From: JAQBVV01 sp965249205
GTDB taxonomy: Bacteria > Acidobacteriota > Vicinamibacteria > Vicinamibacterales > UBA2999
Length of the DNA: 64,000 bases
Assembly: GCA_965249205.1 (NCBI GenBank)
Contig: CBDFLL010000006.1
Span: forward strand, 434,001 to 498,000
Reading direction: 5' to 3'
The translations under genes were made by a program, and so were the position numbers. The notes under the pieces are model-generated. The model made no database searches. It saw only the letters and a list, made by a program, of their open reading frames with translations, and was not told the DNA's origin. Each line of letters starts with the position of its first letter. Position 1 is the stretch's first letter. Positions 1-8,296 of this stretch are shown here, one piece after another.

Positions 1-921
1 GACGGGCCGATCCGAATCTTCATGGGCGGTTACAGCCCGGACACCACGGGTTTCAGTCTGGCGCTGAAGCGGATCGGCGACCGGGTGACGGCACGGTTTC
101 CCGGAGACGTGGATGTGAAGTACGTCTACAACATCCTCGATCTTGGCTACCGCGGCGAAGACATCATGTGGCTCGTCGAGAGCGGCGTGCTGACGCTCGG
201 CTACCAATCCAGCAGCTATCTGACCGGACGGGTGCCCGATCTCGGGATCGTCGATCTGCCGTTTCTGTTCCCAGATGTAGCCGCGGCGCGTGCCGCCATG
301 GACGGACAGCTCGGCCAAACGCTGGTTGACCGGATCGAAGCCGGGATGAACTATCGGATTCTCGGTTGGTTCGAAAACGGCTTCCGGCATGTCTCCAACA
401 AGGTGAGACCGGTGCGTACGCCCGCCGATCTGCAGGGCATGGCGATTCGCGTCCTGCCCAGCGACGTGCAGGCGCGCACGTTCGAGCTGCTTGGCGCCGA
501 GCCGAGGATCATGGATCTGTCAGAAGCCATCGCTGAGGTGAAGGCGGGCACGCTGGACGCGCAGGAGAATCCATTCTTCAACACCGTGACCTACGGTGTG
601 CACAACTTCCACCGGTTTCACACCGCCACGAATCATTTCTATATCTCGCGGCCGATTTTCTTCCACCGGCCGACGTTCGACGCCTGGCCGATGGAGCTGC
701 AGGAGGAAATGCAGGCGGCGGTGACCGAGGCTGTGGCGTTCCAGCGCGATCTGCACGAGCAGGAAGAGCAAGACTCGATGGTGGACATCCGTGCTGCCGG
801 AGGCGAGATCATCGAACTCACCGCCGACGAGCACCAGGCGTTCGTGTCGGCGGTGACGCCGATCTACGGTGAGGCCAGGGCCGCGTACAGTGACGAGCTG
901 TTGTCCCTGGCAAGTTTCTAA
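1..921 (+). CDS. TRAP transporter solute-binding protein, DctP family (5' end outside window)
   Basis: Periplasmic substrate-binding subunit of a tripartite ATP-independent transporter, which captures a carboxylate-type solute and hands it to the DctQ/DctM membrane subunits. The frame is open from base 1, ahead of the first ATG at 22, and no signal peptide is visible, so the start lies to the left of the window. About 306 codons are seen against roughly 330 in the family. Family-like blocks are 'LPFLFPD', 'RHVSNKVRPVRTPADLQG', 'GMAIRVLPSDV' (its Arg is at the position that usually contacts the substrate carboxylate) and 'QENPFFNTVTYG'. The membrane subunits are not in the window. It converges on alaS with a 54-bp gap. 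The substrate cannot be read from sequence. Confidence 0.88.
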   Translation, partial: DGPIRIFMGGYSPDTTGFSLALKRIGDRVTARFPGDVDVKYVYNILDLGYRGEDIMWLVESGVLTLGYQSSSYLTGRVPDLGIVDLPFLFPDVAAARAAMDGQLGQTLVDRIEAGMNYRILGWFENGFRHVSNKVRPVRTPADLQGMAIRVLPSDVQARTFELLGAEPRIMDLSEAIAEVKAGTLDAQENPFFNTVTYGVHNFHRFHTATNHFYISRPIFFHRPTFDAWPMELQEEMQAAVTEAVAFQRDLHEQEEQDSMVDIRAAGGEIIELTADEHQAFVSAVTPIYGEARAAYSDELLSLASF

Positions 922-975
922 CACGGGTGCGAGGACGTTCGGGCGGCCACGCCAGCAGCCGCCCGCGGTCTCGTC

Positions 976-3747
976 CTATGACGCGGTCAGCAGTGTTTCG
1001 ATCACACCACGTGCGGCGACGAGCATCTCGCCGATCTTCGACGGATCCTTCCCACCCGCTTCGGCAAAGTCCGGCCTCCCACCCCCTCGGCCGCCGACGA
1101 TCGGCGCGATCCGCTTCACGACCTGGCCGGCCGACACCTTCTTCGTCAGGTCGCCTGTGACGCCCACGACCACCGTGACCTTGCCGTCCGATGGAGCGGC
1201 CAGAATCACGACGCCGCTGGTGATGCGGGACCGCTGCTGATCGACCAGCGCACGCAGGCCGTTCTTGTCGAGTCCGGCGACTTCGCGCGCGACGACCTTC
1301 ACGCCGGCGATCTCGGTCACGTCATCTGACGGCGCGCCGGCAGTTCCTGACATCGCCGCCTTCATCCGGAGCTGTTGATTCTCGCGCTCCAGACGTTTCT
1401 TGTCGGCGTGGACCTTCACGATGGCGTCGATCGCACGGACGGCCTGACGCTTGCCGTCCGCGTAGGCATCGGGCTCTTGGGCCGCGTCGCGCAACCCGGC
1501 GAGCGAGGTCGGCTCCTGGGCCGTTGTGGCGACAGAGAGCAACGCCTCGAGGAGTTCGCTCTGCACCCGCGCACGTTCGGCGGCCACCATGCCTGTGACC
1601 GCCTCGATCCGCCGGACTCCCGCTGATACGCCGCCTTCGGACGCGATTGCGAACGACCCGATATCGCCGGTCGATCGCACGTGCGTGCCGCCGCACAGCT
1701 CGACGCTGAAGCCGGGAATCGAGACGACGCGCACGCTGTCGCCGTATTTCTCTCCAAACAGCGCCGTGGCGCCGGCGGCGATCGCCTCCTGCGTATCCTT
1801 GACCTCGGTCTGCACCGGGAGGTTGTCGATCACGCGGGCGTTCACGATCCGTTCGATCTCCACCACTTGTTCCGGCGTGACCGCGCCGACGTGCGCAAAG
1901 TCGAAGCGAAGTCGGTCGGCCGCGACCAGCGATCCGGCCTGCTTCACGTGTGGCCCGAGCACGTCGCGCAGCGCGGCGTGGAGCAGGTGCGTGGCGGTGT
2001 GGTGCCGGCGCGTGGCGTCGCGCACCGCGTCGTCGACGCGAGCGCTAACGAGATCGCCATGGCGCAGCGCGCCACCGGTGACCTGCACAACGTGAAAGCG
2101 CGGCATGTCGGCGGGCCCCTTCACGACATCGCTGACGACGGCTTTGCCGTCGGGCGCAGTCAGGTGGCCGGTATCCGAGATCTGGCCACCCGCCTGCAGG
2201 TAGAAGGGCGTCTCAGCCAGCGCGACGAGCCCCGCATCGCCCTCGCGCAGTTGCTCGACGGCTTGCCGATTGTCGTCGAGCAGTTCAACGATTGGCGCCT
2301 CCAGCACGGTGGCGTCGTGCCCGCGGAACACGTCGGGCGTCGGAGCGGCCCCCGGGCGGATGTGCCATGCTGGCTCATCGCCGCCGGCGGTGGCGCCGAA
2401 CTTGCTCTTGGCACGGGCCTTCTTGCGCTGGCCTTCCATGGCTGTGTCGAACGCTGTGCCGTCGAACGTGAGCGCACGCTCCTCAATCATGTCCTCAATA
2501 AAATCACGAGGCAGACCGAACGTGTCGTAGAGGCGAAACGCGGCATCGCCTCCGACCACGTGATCACCGGCTGCCGCCTGATCCAGTACTTCCTCCAGTC
2601 TCGGCAGGCCGCTGGCCAGCACCGCGTCGAACCGCTCTTCCTCGCTTCGGATCACGCGGGCGACGGCATCATGTTGAGTCGTGAGCTCTGGATACGCCTC
2701 GCCGAAATCACGGACCAGCGTGTCCACCAATGCGTGGAGAAACGGCTCATCGACGCCCAGGCGTTTTCCGTGGCGCATCGCCCGCCGCATGATCTTGCGC
2801 AGCACGTAGCCCCGCCACTCGTTGGAGGGCACTACGCCGTCGGCGATCAGAAAGGTCATCGCGCGCGTATGGTCGGCAATGACCCGCATCGAGACATCCG
2901 CGGGCGCCATCGTGCCGGCATGGGAGACGCCAGCGCGCTCACCGATAGCCGCCAGGAGCGGCGTGAAGAGATCCGTGTCGTAGTTCGACAGATGGCCCTG
3001 CAGGACAGCCGTAATACGTTCCAGGCCCATACCGGTGTCGATCGAGGGGGCAGGGAGCGGATGGAGTACGCCGTCCGCCTGGCGGTCGAACTCCATGAAC
3101 ACGTTGTTCCAGATCTCGATATAGCGGTCGCAGTCACACTCAAGGCCGCGGCACTGGCGACCGGCTGCCTCTTCCGGGCACGGAATATCTGCGCCGCGGT
3201 GATAGTAGATCTCCGAGCATCTGCCGCACGGTCCGACATCGCCCATCTGCCAGAAATTGTCGGCGGCCCCCAGTTCGCCGAGTTGTGCCGCTGGGAGCAG
3301 CGCCTGCCAGATTCCGTGAGCTTCTTCGTCGCGTGGGACTGCTGCGTCGCCCTTGAATACCGTTGCGTACAGACGTTCGGCTGGTAGTTTCCACTCGTCG
3401 GTCAATAGCGTCCACGCGAGATGAATCGCGTCGCGCTTGAAGTAATCGCCGAACGAGAAATTGCCGAGCATCTCGAAGAACGTATGGTGTCGAAGGGATG
3501 GCCCCACGTTGCCGAGGTCGTTGTGTTTGCCGCTGACACGCATACATTTCTGCGACGTGGTCGCCCTGGTGTACCGGCGGGTCTCGCGCCCAAGAAATAC
3601 GTCCTTGAATTGGTTCATGCCCGCGTTGGTGAACAGCAGCGTGGGATCTTCGTGGGGCACGAGCGGCGCGCTCGGGACGACCGAGTGCTGGTGACGAGCG
3701 AAGTACTCGAGAAACGAACGACGGATGTCGTTCGCGCTACTCGTCAT
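976..3747 (-). CDS. alaS: alanyl-tRNA synthetase
   Basis: Class II synthetase that charges tRNA-Ala and edits mischarged Ser/Gly. The 923 residues are near the usual 870-900. The N-terminal catalytic part carries motif 2 ('NFSFGDYFKRDAIHLAW'). The editing domain has 'HHTATHLLHAAL' near residue 590 and 'CGGTHVRSTGDIG' near 690, which supply the zinc ligands. The C-terminal DHHA1 domain ends in the Gly-rich 'VGGRGGGRPDFAEAGGKD'. The start ATG overlaps the end of recX by 11 bases, so it is the last gene of ilvE-pilT-recX-alaS. Several long antisense frames over it are shadows. Confidence 0.97.
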   Translation of the reverse strand: MTSSANDIRRSFLEYFARHQHSVVPSAPLVPHEDPTLLFTNAGMNQFKDVFLGRETRRYTRATTSQKCMRVSGKHNDLGNVGPSLRHHTFFEMLGNFSFGDYFKRDAIHLAWTLLTDEWKLPAERLYATVFKGDAAVPRDEEAHGIWQALLPAAQLGELGAADNFWQMGDVGPCGRCSEIYYHRGADIPCPEEAAGRQCRGLECDCDRYIEIWNNVFMEFDRQADGVLHPLPAPSIDTGMGLERITAVLQGHLSNYDTDLFTPLLAAIGERAGVSHAGTMAPADVSMRVIADHTRAMTFLIADGVVPSNEWRGYVLRKIMRRAMRHGKRLGVDEPFLHALVDTLVRDFGEAYPELTTQHDAVARVIRSEEERFDAVLASGLPRLEEVLDQAAAGDHVVGGDAAFRLYDTFGLPRDFIEDMIEERALTFDGTAFDTAMEGQRKKARAKSKFGATAGGDEPAWHIRPGAAPTPDVFRGHDATVLEAPIVELLDDNRQAVEQLREGDAGLVALAETPFYLQAGGQISDTGHLTAPDGKAVVSDVVKGPADMPRFHVVQVTGGALRHGDLVSARVDDAVRDATRRHHTATHLLHAALRDVLGPHVKQAGSLVAADRLRFDFAHVGAVTPEQVVEIERIVNARVIDNLPVQTEVKDTQEAIAAGATALFGEKYGDSVRVVSIPGFSVELCGGTHVRSTGDIGSFAIASEGGVSAGVRRIEAVTGMVAAERARVQSELLEALLSVATTAQEPTSLAGLRDAAQEPDAYADGKRQAVRAIDAIVKVHADKKRLERENQQLRMKAAMSGTAGAPSDDVTEIAGVKVVAREVAGLDKNGLRALVDQQRSRITSGVVILAAPSDGKVTVVVGVTGDLTKKVSAGQVVKRIAPIVGGRGGGRPDFAEAGGKDPSKIGEMLVAARGVIETLLTAS

Positions 3748-4204
3748 GACTGGCGTGTGTCACGCGATTCCTGATAGCGGCGTGTACGCGGGCCTCATCG
3801 AATCCCTGCGCGAGCAGGTAGCGGTGCACGCGCCGCACGACGGTGGCTTCCGCCAGCGACGCATGGCGAAGCCGACGACCGAGCGCCTGCGCGATCAGCT
3901 CGTCTTCGTCAAGGTCCTCGAAGACCTCGGCGACGGCCGCGCGCGCGAGGTCGCGCGCGATACCGAGTGTTTCGATCTGGCGTAGCGCTCGTCGTCGTCC
4001 GTGATGCTTCACGTGCGCCTCGGTTCGCGCGCAGGCGAGCGCGGTGCGCCGGTCATCCAGCGCGCGTTCACGCTGCAGCCGCGCGATGGCCTCCTCGACC
4101 TCGCTCGGCTCGAACTGGCGGCGTGCAAGGCGCGTACGTACCTGCGCCTCGCATAATTCTCGACGAGCCAGCATGCGCAGGCCTGTGACGTACGCGCTGG
4201 CCAC
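3737..4204 (-). CDS. recX: RecX regulatory protein
   Basis: Small helical protein that modulates RecA filaments; 155 residues is a normal RecX length. It contains the typical tandem three-helix repeats: 'ARRELCEAQVRTRLARR' near residue 13, 'LQRERALDDRRTALACAR' near 43, and a third repeat with 'RLRHASLAEATVVRRVHRYL'. The start lies immediately after the pilT stop and the end overlaps the alaS start by 11 bases, so translational coupling is likely. recX next to alaS is a common bacterial arrangement; recA itself is not in the window. Confidence 0.9.
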   Translation of the reverse strand: MASAYVTGLRMLARRELCEAQVRTRLARRQFEPSEVEEAIARLQRERALDDRRTALACARTEAHVKHHGRRRALRQIETLGIARDLARAAVAEVFEDLDEDELIAQALGRRLRHASLAEATVVRRVHRYLLAQGFDEARVHAAIRNRVTHASHDE

Positions 4205-5362
4205 CTATCGGCCTGACCTCGGTCCAGGAGACACGTCCGTCGCGCTTGCGCGCGCCATTTCGTCGACAGCCCCTTCGCTCGTGGATGTGACGCCCTGCAT
4301 CTTCATGACGAATTCGTCCACATTCGTCGCCCAGCGCATGGCATCCTCCGCCGAAATGATCTTCCGTGTGTAGAGTCGGAAGATCGACTGGTCGAACGTC
4401 TGCATGCCGTACTGCGACGTGCCCTGGGCGATCGCGTCTCGAATGAGGTACGTCTTGCTCGCGTCCAGGACGCAGTCTCGTATGAACGCCGTACTCACCA
4501 TGACTTCGACCGCCGGTGCCCGACCGGCACCGTCTGCCTTCGGGACCAGTCGCTGCGAGATGACGGCCTTGAGTACGCTCGCGAGCTGAATGCGAACCTG
4601 TTGCTGCTGATGAGGTGGAAAGACCGCGATGATCCGGTTGATCGTTTCCGCGGCGTCCAGAGTATGGAGCGTCGAGAAGACGAGATGCCCGGTCTCGGCC
4701 GCCAGTAGCGCCGTATCGATGGTTTCGAAGTCGCGCATCTCGCCAACGAGGATGACGTCTGGATCCTGCCGCAACGCGCTGCGCAACGCGTGCGAGAACG
4801 ATCGGGTATCTGCGCCGACTTCGCGCTGACTGATAATGGACCGCTTGTCGCGGTGCAGAAACTCAATGGGGTCCTCGATGGTCATGACGTGTGACGTGCG
4901 CGTCGAGTTGATGTGATCGATCATCGCCGCCAGCGTCGTGCTCTTTCCGCTGCCGGTGGTGCCGGTCACCAGCACGAGGCCCCGCTCTTCGGACGCGATC
5001 CGCTTCAGCACTGATGGCAGCAGCAGTTGCTCGATGCTGGGCACGCGTATCGGGATGACCCGGAAGATCATGCCGACCTTGCCACGCTGTTGGAACGCGT
5101 TGCAGCGAAAACGACCCAGCCCAGCCACGCTGTAGGCGAAGTCGATCTCACGGTCGTCCGTGAAGGTGTCATGAGTTCCAGTCGGCAGGACGTCCGACAC
5201 GGCGGCCGTGAGGTCGTTGAGCGTCAGGCGGGTGCCCCCGGGCGCTGGCGTGAGCTCGCCGCGCAGCCGGAGCATCGGGACGCTTCCGACTTTCAGATGC
5301 AGGTCAGAAGCACCGCGCTTCACCGCGATCTTCAGGAGGTCGTTGACCTTGACGGTTCCCAC
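4205..5362 (-). CDS. pilT: PilT/PilU-type pilus retraction ATPase
   Basis: Hexameric cytoplasmic ATPase that powers type IV pilus retraction (twitching, DNA uptake). The 385 residues include an N-terminal PAS-like half ('GASDLHLKVGSVPMLRLRGE'), Walker A 'GTTGSGKST' near residue 130, an Asp box 'TIEDPIEF', Walker B 'DPDVILVGEMRD' and the His box 'HLVFSTLHT'. It lies 6 bp after ilvE and directly abuts recX. No other pilus genes are present here, but comEC (23120) would act downstream of such a pilus in DNA uptake and is truncated. PilT versus PilU cannot be decided. Confidence 0.95.
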   Translation of the reverse strand: MGTVKVNDLLKIAVKRGASDLHLKVGSVPMLRLRGELTPAPGGTRLTLNDLTAAVSDVLPTGTHDTFTDDREIDFAYSVAGLGRFRCNAFQQRGKVGMIFRVIPIRVPSIEQLLLPSVLKRIASEERGLVLVTGTTGSGKSTTLAAMIDHINSTRTSHVMTIEDPIEFLHRDKRSIISQREVGADTRSFSHALRSALRQDPDVILVGEMRDFETIDTALLAAETGHLVFSTLHTLDAAETINRIIAVFPPHQQQQVRIQLASVLKAVISQRLVPKADGAGRAPAVEVMVSTAFIRDCVLDASKTYLIRDAIAQGTSQYGMQTFDQSIFRLYTRKIISAEDAMRWATNVDEFVMKMQGVTSTSEGAVDEMARASATDVSPGPRSGR

Positions 5363-5368
5363 GGACTC

Positions 5369-6322
5369 TCAGCGTGCAGAGGCTCCCGGGGAGGCCCCGA
5401 CGGGTACGTACTGCAACCAGTTGTGCGTATCCGGCGCATCCCCCCGCACGATTCCTAAGAAGCGCTGCTGCAAGGCCTCCGTGATCGATCCGCGCCGCCC
5501 GCGGCCGATCGTGATCCGATCAACCGATCGAATAGGCGTCACTTCGACGGCCGTACCAACAAAGAACACCTCATCAGCTATATACAGCGTTTCGCGCGAC
5601 AGCGTCTGTTCGCGAATCTCGAAGCCGAGGTCGGCAGCCAGCGTGATCACGCAGTCACGTGTGATGCCGTGGAGCACGGAGTCGCCGAACGGCGGCGTGA
5701 AGATGATCCCATCTCGGACCACGAAGACGTTTTGGCCGCTCCCCTCGCTGACGTTGCCGGAGACATCGAGCGCGATGGCTTCCGTGTAGTTGTCAGCGGT
5801 CGCTTCCATCTTGATCAGTTGGGCATTGGCATAATTGGCTACGCTCTTGGCCATCGCCGGCGTGGTGTTGGGCGCGTTGCGGGCCCACGTCGAGATCTTG
5901 ACGTCGATCCCTTCCTCCACCGACTCTTTGCTGAAGTAGGAGGGCCATTCCCACACGAGGATGGCGACATCCACCGGACAGTTGAGTGGGTGCACGCCCA
6001 GCGAATCGTAGCCGCGGTACACCAAGGGGCGGATGTAGCACGCCCGGAACGCGTTGACCTGAATGAGCGAAATGACAGCATCCGTGAGCGCCTGCTGATC
6101 GTAGGGCACATCCATTCGGTAGATGCGGGCCGAGTCGATCAAGCGGCGCATGTGCGCGTCCAGCCGGAAGCAGGCCGGTCCGTTGGCCGTGTCATAGCAG
6201 CGCGCACCTTCGAAGACGCCGCTGCCGTAGTGGACGACGTGCGACGCAATGTGAATCTTTGCGTCGGCCCAATCCACAAGTGAGCCATTCATCCAGATCT
6301 TGCCCGTGCCCGGAAAAGCCAT
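5369..6322 (-). CDS. ilvE: branched-chain amino acid aminotransferase
   Basis: PLP-dependent class IV aminotransferase that interconverts Leu/Ile/Val and their 2-oxo acids. It has 317 residues, with the PLP lysine in 'MAKSVANYANAQLIK', the cofactor-phosphate region 'VSEGSGQNVFVV' and 'ADEVFFVGTAVEVTPI' near the C-terminus. The N-terminal 'KIWMNGSLVDWADAKIH' and 'HYGSGVFEGAR' are typical of IlvE. The start ATG at 6322 follows a good ribosome-binding site (AAGGAG about 7 bases upstream). It is the first gene of the ilvE-pilT-recX-alaS run. Confidence 0.95.
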   Translation of the reverse strand: MAFPGTGKIWMNGSLVDWADAKIHIASHVVHYGSGVFEGARCYDTANGPACFRLDAHMRRLIDSARIYRMDVPYDQQALTDAVISLIQVNAFRACYIRPLVYRGYDSLGVHPLNCPVDVAILVWEWPSYFSKESVEEGIDVKISTWARNAPNTTPAMAKSVANYANAQLIKMEATADNYTEAIALDVSGNVSEGSGQNVFVVRDGIIFTPPFGDSVLHGITRDCVITLAADLGFEIREQTLSRETLYIADEVFFVGTAVEVTPIRSVDRITIGRGRRGSITEALQQRFLGIVRGDAPDTHNWLQYVPVGASPGASAR

Positions 6323-6488
6323 TCAAGTGCTCCTTGCGCAACGCCTGACCCCGATGGTCTGCAGCCTCACCCTGAGCAGAAATCCCTGGTCTCAAGACGT
6401 TGGGTCTACCGATCGTAATACGTATGCTGCCGGGCGTCGAATGGCATCTGCCGAGGGCACTGGCGCCGAAGCGTCCAGGTGCGCACCG

Positions 6489-7466
6489 TTATTGTGATTC
6501 GTTGCAGAAAGGACAGCGGTCCGCGCGAGCATGGAGCGGCTTGCGGCAGTGCCAGCAGAAGCGCGGCTGTGGCGTTTCTCTGGCCTTGAGGCGTGACTGA
6601 ATATCGGCCATATTGTCCCCGCCGGCCGGGGCGGGTGCGGCGCCGCTGCGCGCTGCCTTACGGGGGCCAGTTTCTCGCGCCGCCAGCGTGTCATTCAAGA
6701 GGTCCACTGCACGCTGGTACCGCGTCGTCAGGTCAGGGTCAAGGGCCTTGAGGATGATGTCGCTGATCGCCCGTGGGATCTTGCTGTTCTTCAGCCGAGG
6801 CGCCGTGATGAGTTCGCCCCGCATGAGCCGCTCGATATCGGCGGGCGCCGGCGTGTCGTAGGGCAGCGAGCCTGTCAGCATCTGATACATGGTGACGCCG
6901 ACAGAGTAGACATCGCTGGCGAATACGGCCTTGCCGTGGAACTGTTCGGGTGCCATGTACGGGGGGCTGCCAATCACCGTCGTCCCGTGCGCCGCGATCT
7001 CCAGGAAGCGCGATGTCCCAAAGTCGCTGACTTTGAGCAGGCCCGTGTCTGACACCAGCATGTTGCCTGGCCGAATGTCCCGGTGCAGGATACCGGCGCC
7101 GTGCGCGTGATCGACGGCGTTGCAGATCTGGCAGGTAAAGTCGAGGGCTCGGTTCACGTCGAGGGCGCCCTCGCGCAGGATGATGCGCTCGAGTGTTTCC
7201 CCGGTCACGTATTCCATGACGATGAAGAACACGTCGTCCTGCTTTTCGGCGGTCAGCACGGCGACGATGTTGGGGTGGCTCAGCGACGCGAGCAGTCTCG
7301 GTTCCTTGACCATGTCGCTGAAGTCGAGATTCTGCTTGTGCGGAACCTTAAGGGCGACTTTCTTGTCGATCCAGGTGTCTTCGGCAAGGAACACGCTGCC
7401 GAAGCCGCCGCTGCCAAGGGGGGACAGGATGCGGTATTTCCCAATGGTTTGACCGCGGAAAAACAT
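6489..7466 (-). CDS. Ser/Thr protein kinase with C-terminal zinc ribbon
   Basis: Hanks-type kinase. The start at 7466 ('MFFRGQTIGKYRILSPLGSG') is preferred over the longer frame from 7520 because a TATACT -10-like box lies 13 bases upstream of it. Glycine loop 'LGSGGFGSVFLAED', ATP lysine in 'VALKVPHK', catalytic 'HRDIRPGNML', 'VSDFGTSRF' (DFG), and an APE-type 'YMAPEQFHGKA'. The catalytic loop has HRD-I-R where most kinases have HRD-x-K. After a linker the protein ends in a CxxC...CxxC zinc ribbon ('CWHCRKPLHARADRCPFC'). No transmembrane segment or PASTA domain is seen, so it is probably cytoplasmic. It is divergent from rsmE across 44 bp. Confidence 0.9.
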   Translation of the reverse strand: MFFRGQTIGKYRILSPLGSGGFGSVFLAEDTWIDKKVALKVPHKQNLDFSDMVKEPRLLASLSHPNIVAVLTAEKQDDVFFIVMEYVTGETLERIILREGALDVNRALDFTCQICNAVDHAHGAGILHRDIRPGNMLVSDTGLLKVSDFGTSRFLEIAAHGTTVIGSPPYMAPEQFHGKAVFASDVYSVGVTMYQMLTGSLPYDTPAPADIERLMRGELITAPRLKNSKIPRAISDIILKALDPDLTTRYQRAVDLLNDTLAARETGPRKAARSGAAPAPAGGDNMADIQSRLKARETPQPRFCWHCRKPLHARADRCPFCNESQ

Positions 7467-7498
7467 CTGAGGTGGCGCGAGTATAGCAGGCGCGCCCC

Positions 7499-7504
7499 TA
7501 TAAT
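7499..7504 (+). promoter_or_regulatory. -10 box of rsmE, leaderless type
   Basis: A perfect TATAAT lies exactly 6 bases before the GTG start of rsmE. With a usual start site 6-8 bases after the -10 box, the mRNA would begin at the start codon, giving a leaderless transcript. No clear -35 box is seen at the expected distance. The same spacing occurs ahead of the gene at 13283-14119. Confidence 0.55.
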
Positions 7505-7510
7505 CGCGGC

Positions 7511-8290
7511 GTGCATACACGGTTCCACGCTCCCGCTGCGGAGCACACGGGCGACGTCGTGGAGCTGCCCCGTGACGAAGCGCAGCATCTCTTCCGAGTA
7601 CTTCGGCTAAAAATCGGCGCGGCCGTTCGGATCTTCAATGGGCGAGGTGCGGAGTTCGACGCCGTCGTGGCCACCGCCTCGAAGGACGGTGCGCGCATTC
7701 GCGTCGGGCAGGCCCGCGCCGCTGTTCCGGAGGCGCGTGTTGCCGTGACGCTCGCGCAGGCCGTGCTCAAGGGTGACAAGATGGACGACGTGGTCCGCGA
7801 CGCGGTGATGATGGGCGTCACGGCGATTCAGCCGCTGGTGACGGCCAGGACCGAGATCGCGCTGGCGGCGCTCGAGCGGGGTCACAGGAGGGAACGTTGG
7901 CAACGCATCGCCGTGTCGTCGTCGAAGCAGTGTGGCCGCGCAGTGGTGCCTGAGGTGCTGGGGCCGCGCACCTTCAAGGATGCGACCGCGGCGCTGCTGG
8001 ATTCGAGGCGGGAGGCTACGCCGGAGACAGCGTCGGGGACACCGCTTCCTGGTCTGATGTGCGTCGAGCCGACTGCGTCGGTCGACGTCGTCTCGCTCGG
8101 AGACCTGGATGCGACGCCGCCGTTGGCGACGACGATCTTTGTTGGACCCGAAGGGGGCTGGAACACCGGGGACATCGTTGCCGGCTCCTCGTCATGCCGA
8201 CTCGTCACGCTCGGCCCCCGTACACTCCGCGCCGACGCTATGGCACTGATTGCGCTGACGGCACTGTTTGCGCGCTGGCGGGAGATCTGA
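7511..8290 (+). CDS. rsmE: 16S rRNA (uracil(1498)-N3)-methyltransferase
   Basis: SPOUT-fold enzyme that methylates U1498 of 16S rRNA in the assembled 30S subunit. The 259 residues comprise an N-terminal PUA-like part ('VVELPRDEAQHLFRVLRL') and a C-terminal knot domain with 'VGPEGGWNTGDI' and 'LGPRTLRADAMALIALTAL', the SAM-binding knot. The start is GTG at 7511, directly behind a TATAAT box, so the message is probably leaderless. It converges on pepP with only 6 bp between the stops. An insertion near 'EATPETASGTPLPG' makes it slightly long. Confidence 0.93.
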   Translation: MHTRFHAPAAEHTGDVVELPRDEAQHLFRVLRLKIGAAVRIFNGRGAEFDAVVATASKDGARIRVGQARAAVPEARVAVTLAQAVLKGDKMDDVVRDAVMMGVTAIQPLVTARTEIALAALERGHRRERWQRIAVSSSKQCGRAVVPEVLGPRTFKDATAALLDSRREATPETASGTPLPGLMCVEPTASVDVVSLGDLDATPPLATTIFVGPEGGWNTGDIVAGSSSCRLVTLGPRTLRADAMALIALTALFARWREI

Positions 8291-8296
8291 ACCGCG

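Noticed and set aside
1681..3387. 568-codon plus-strand frame over alaS
   Set aside because: Antisense shadow of alaS with no conserved motifs.
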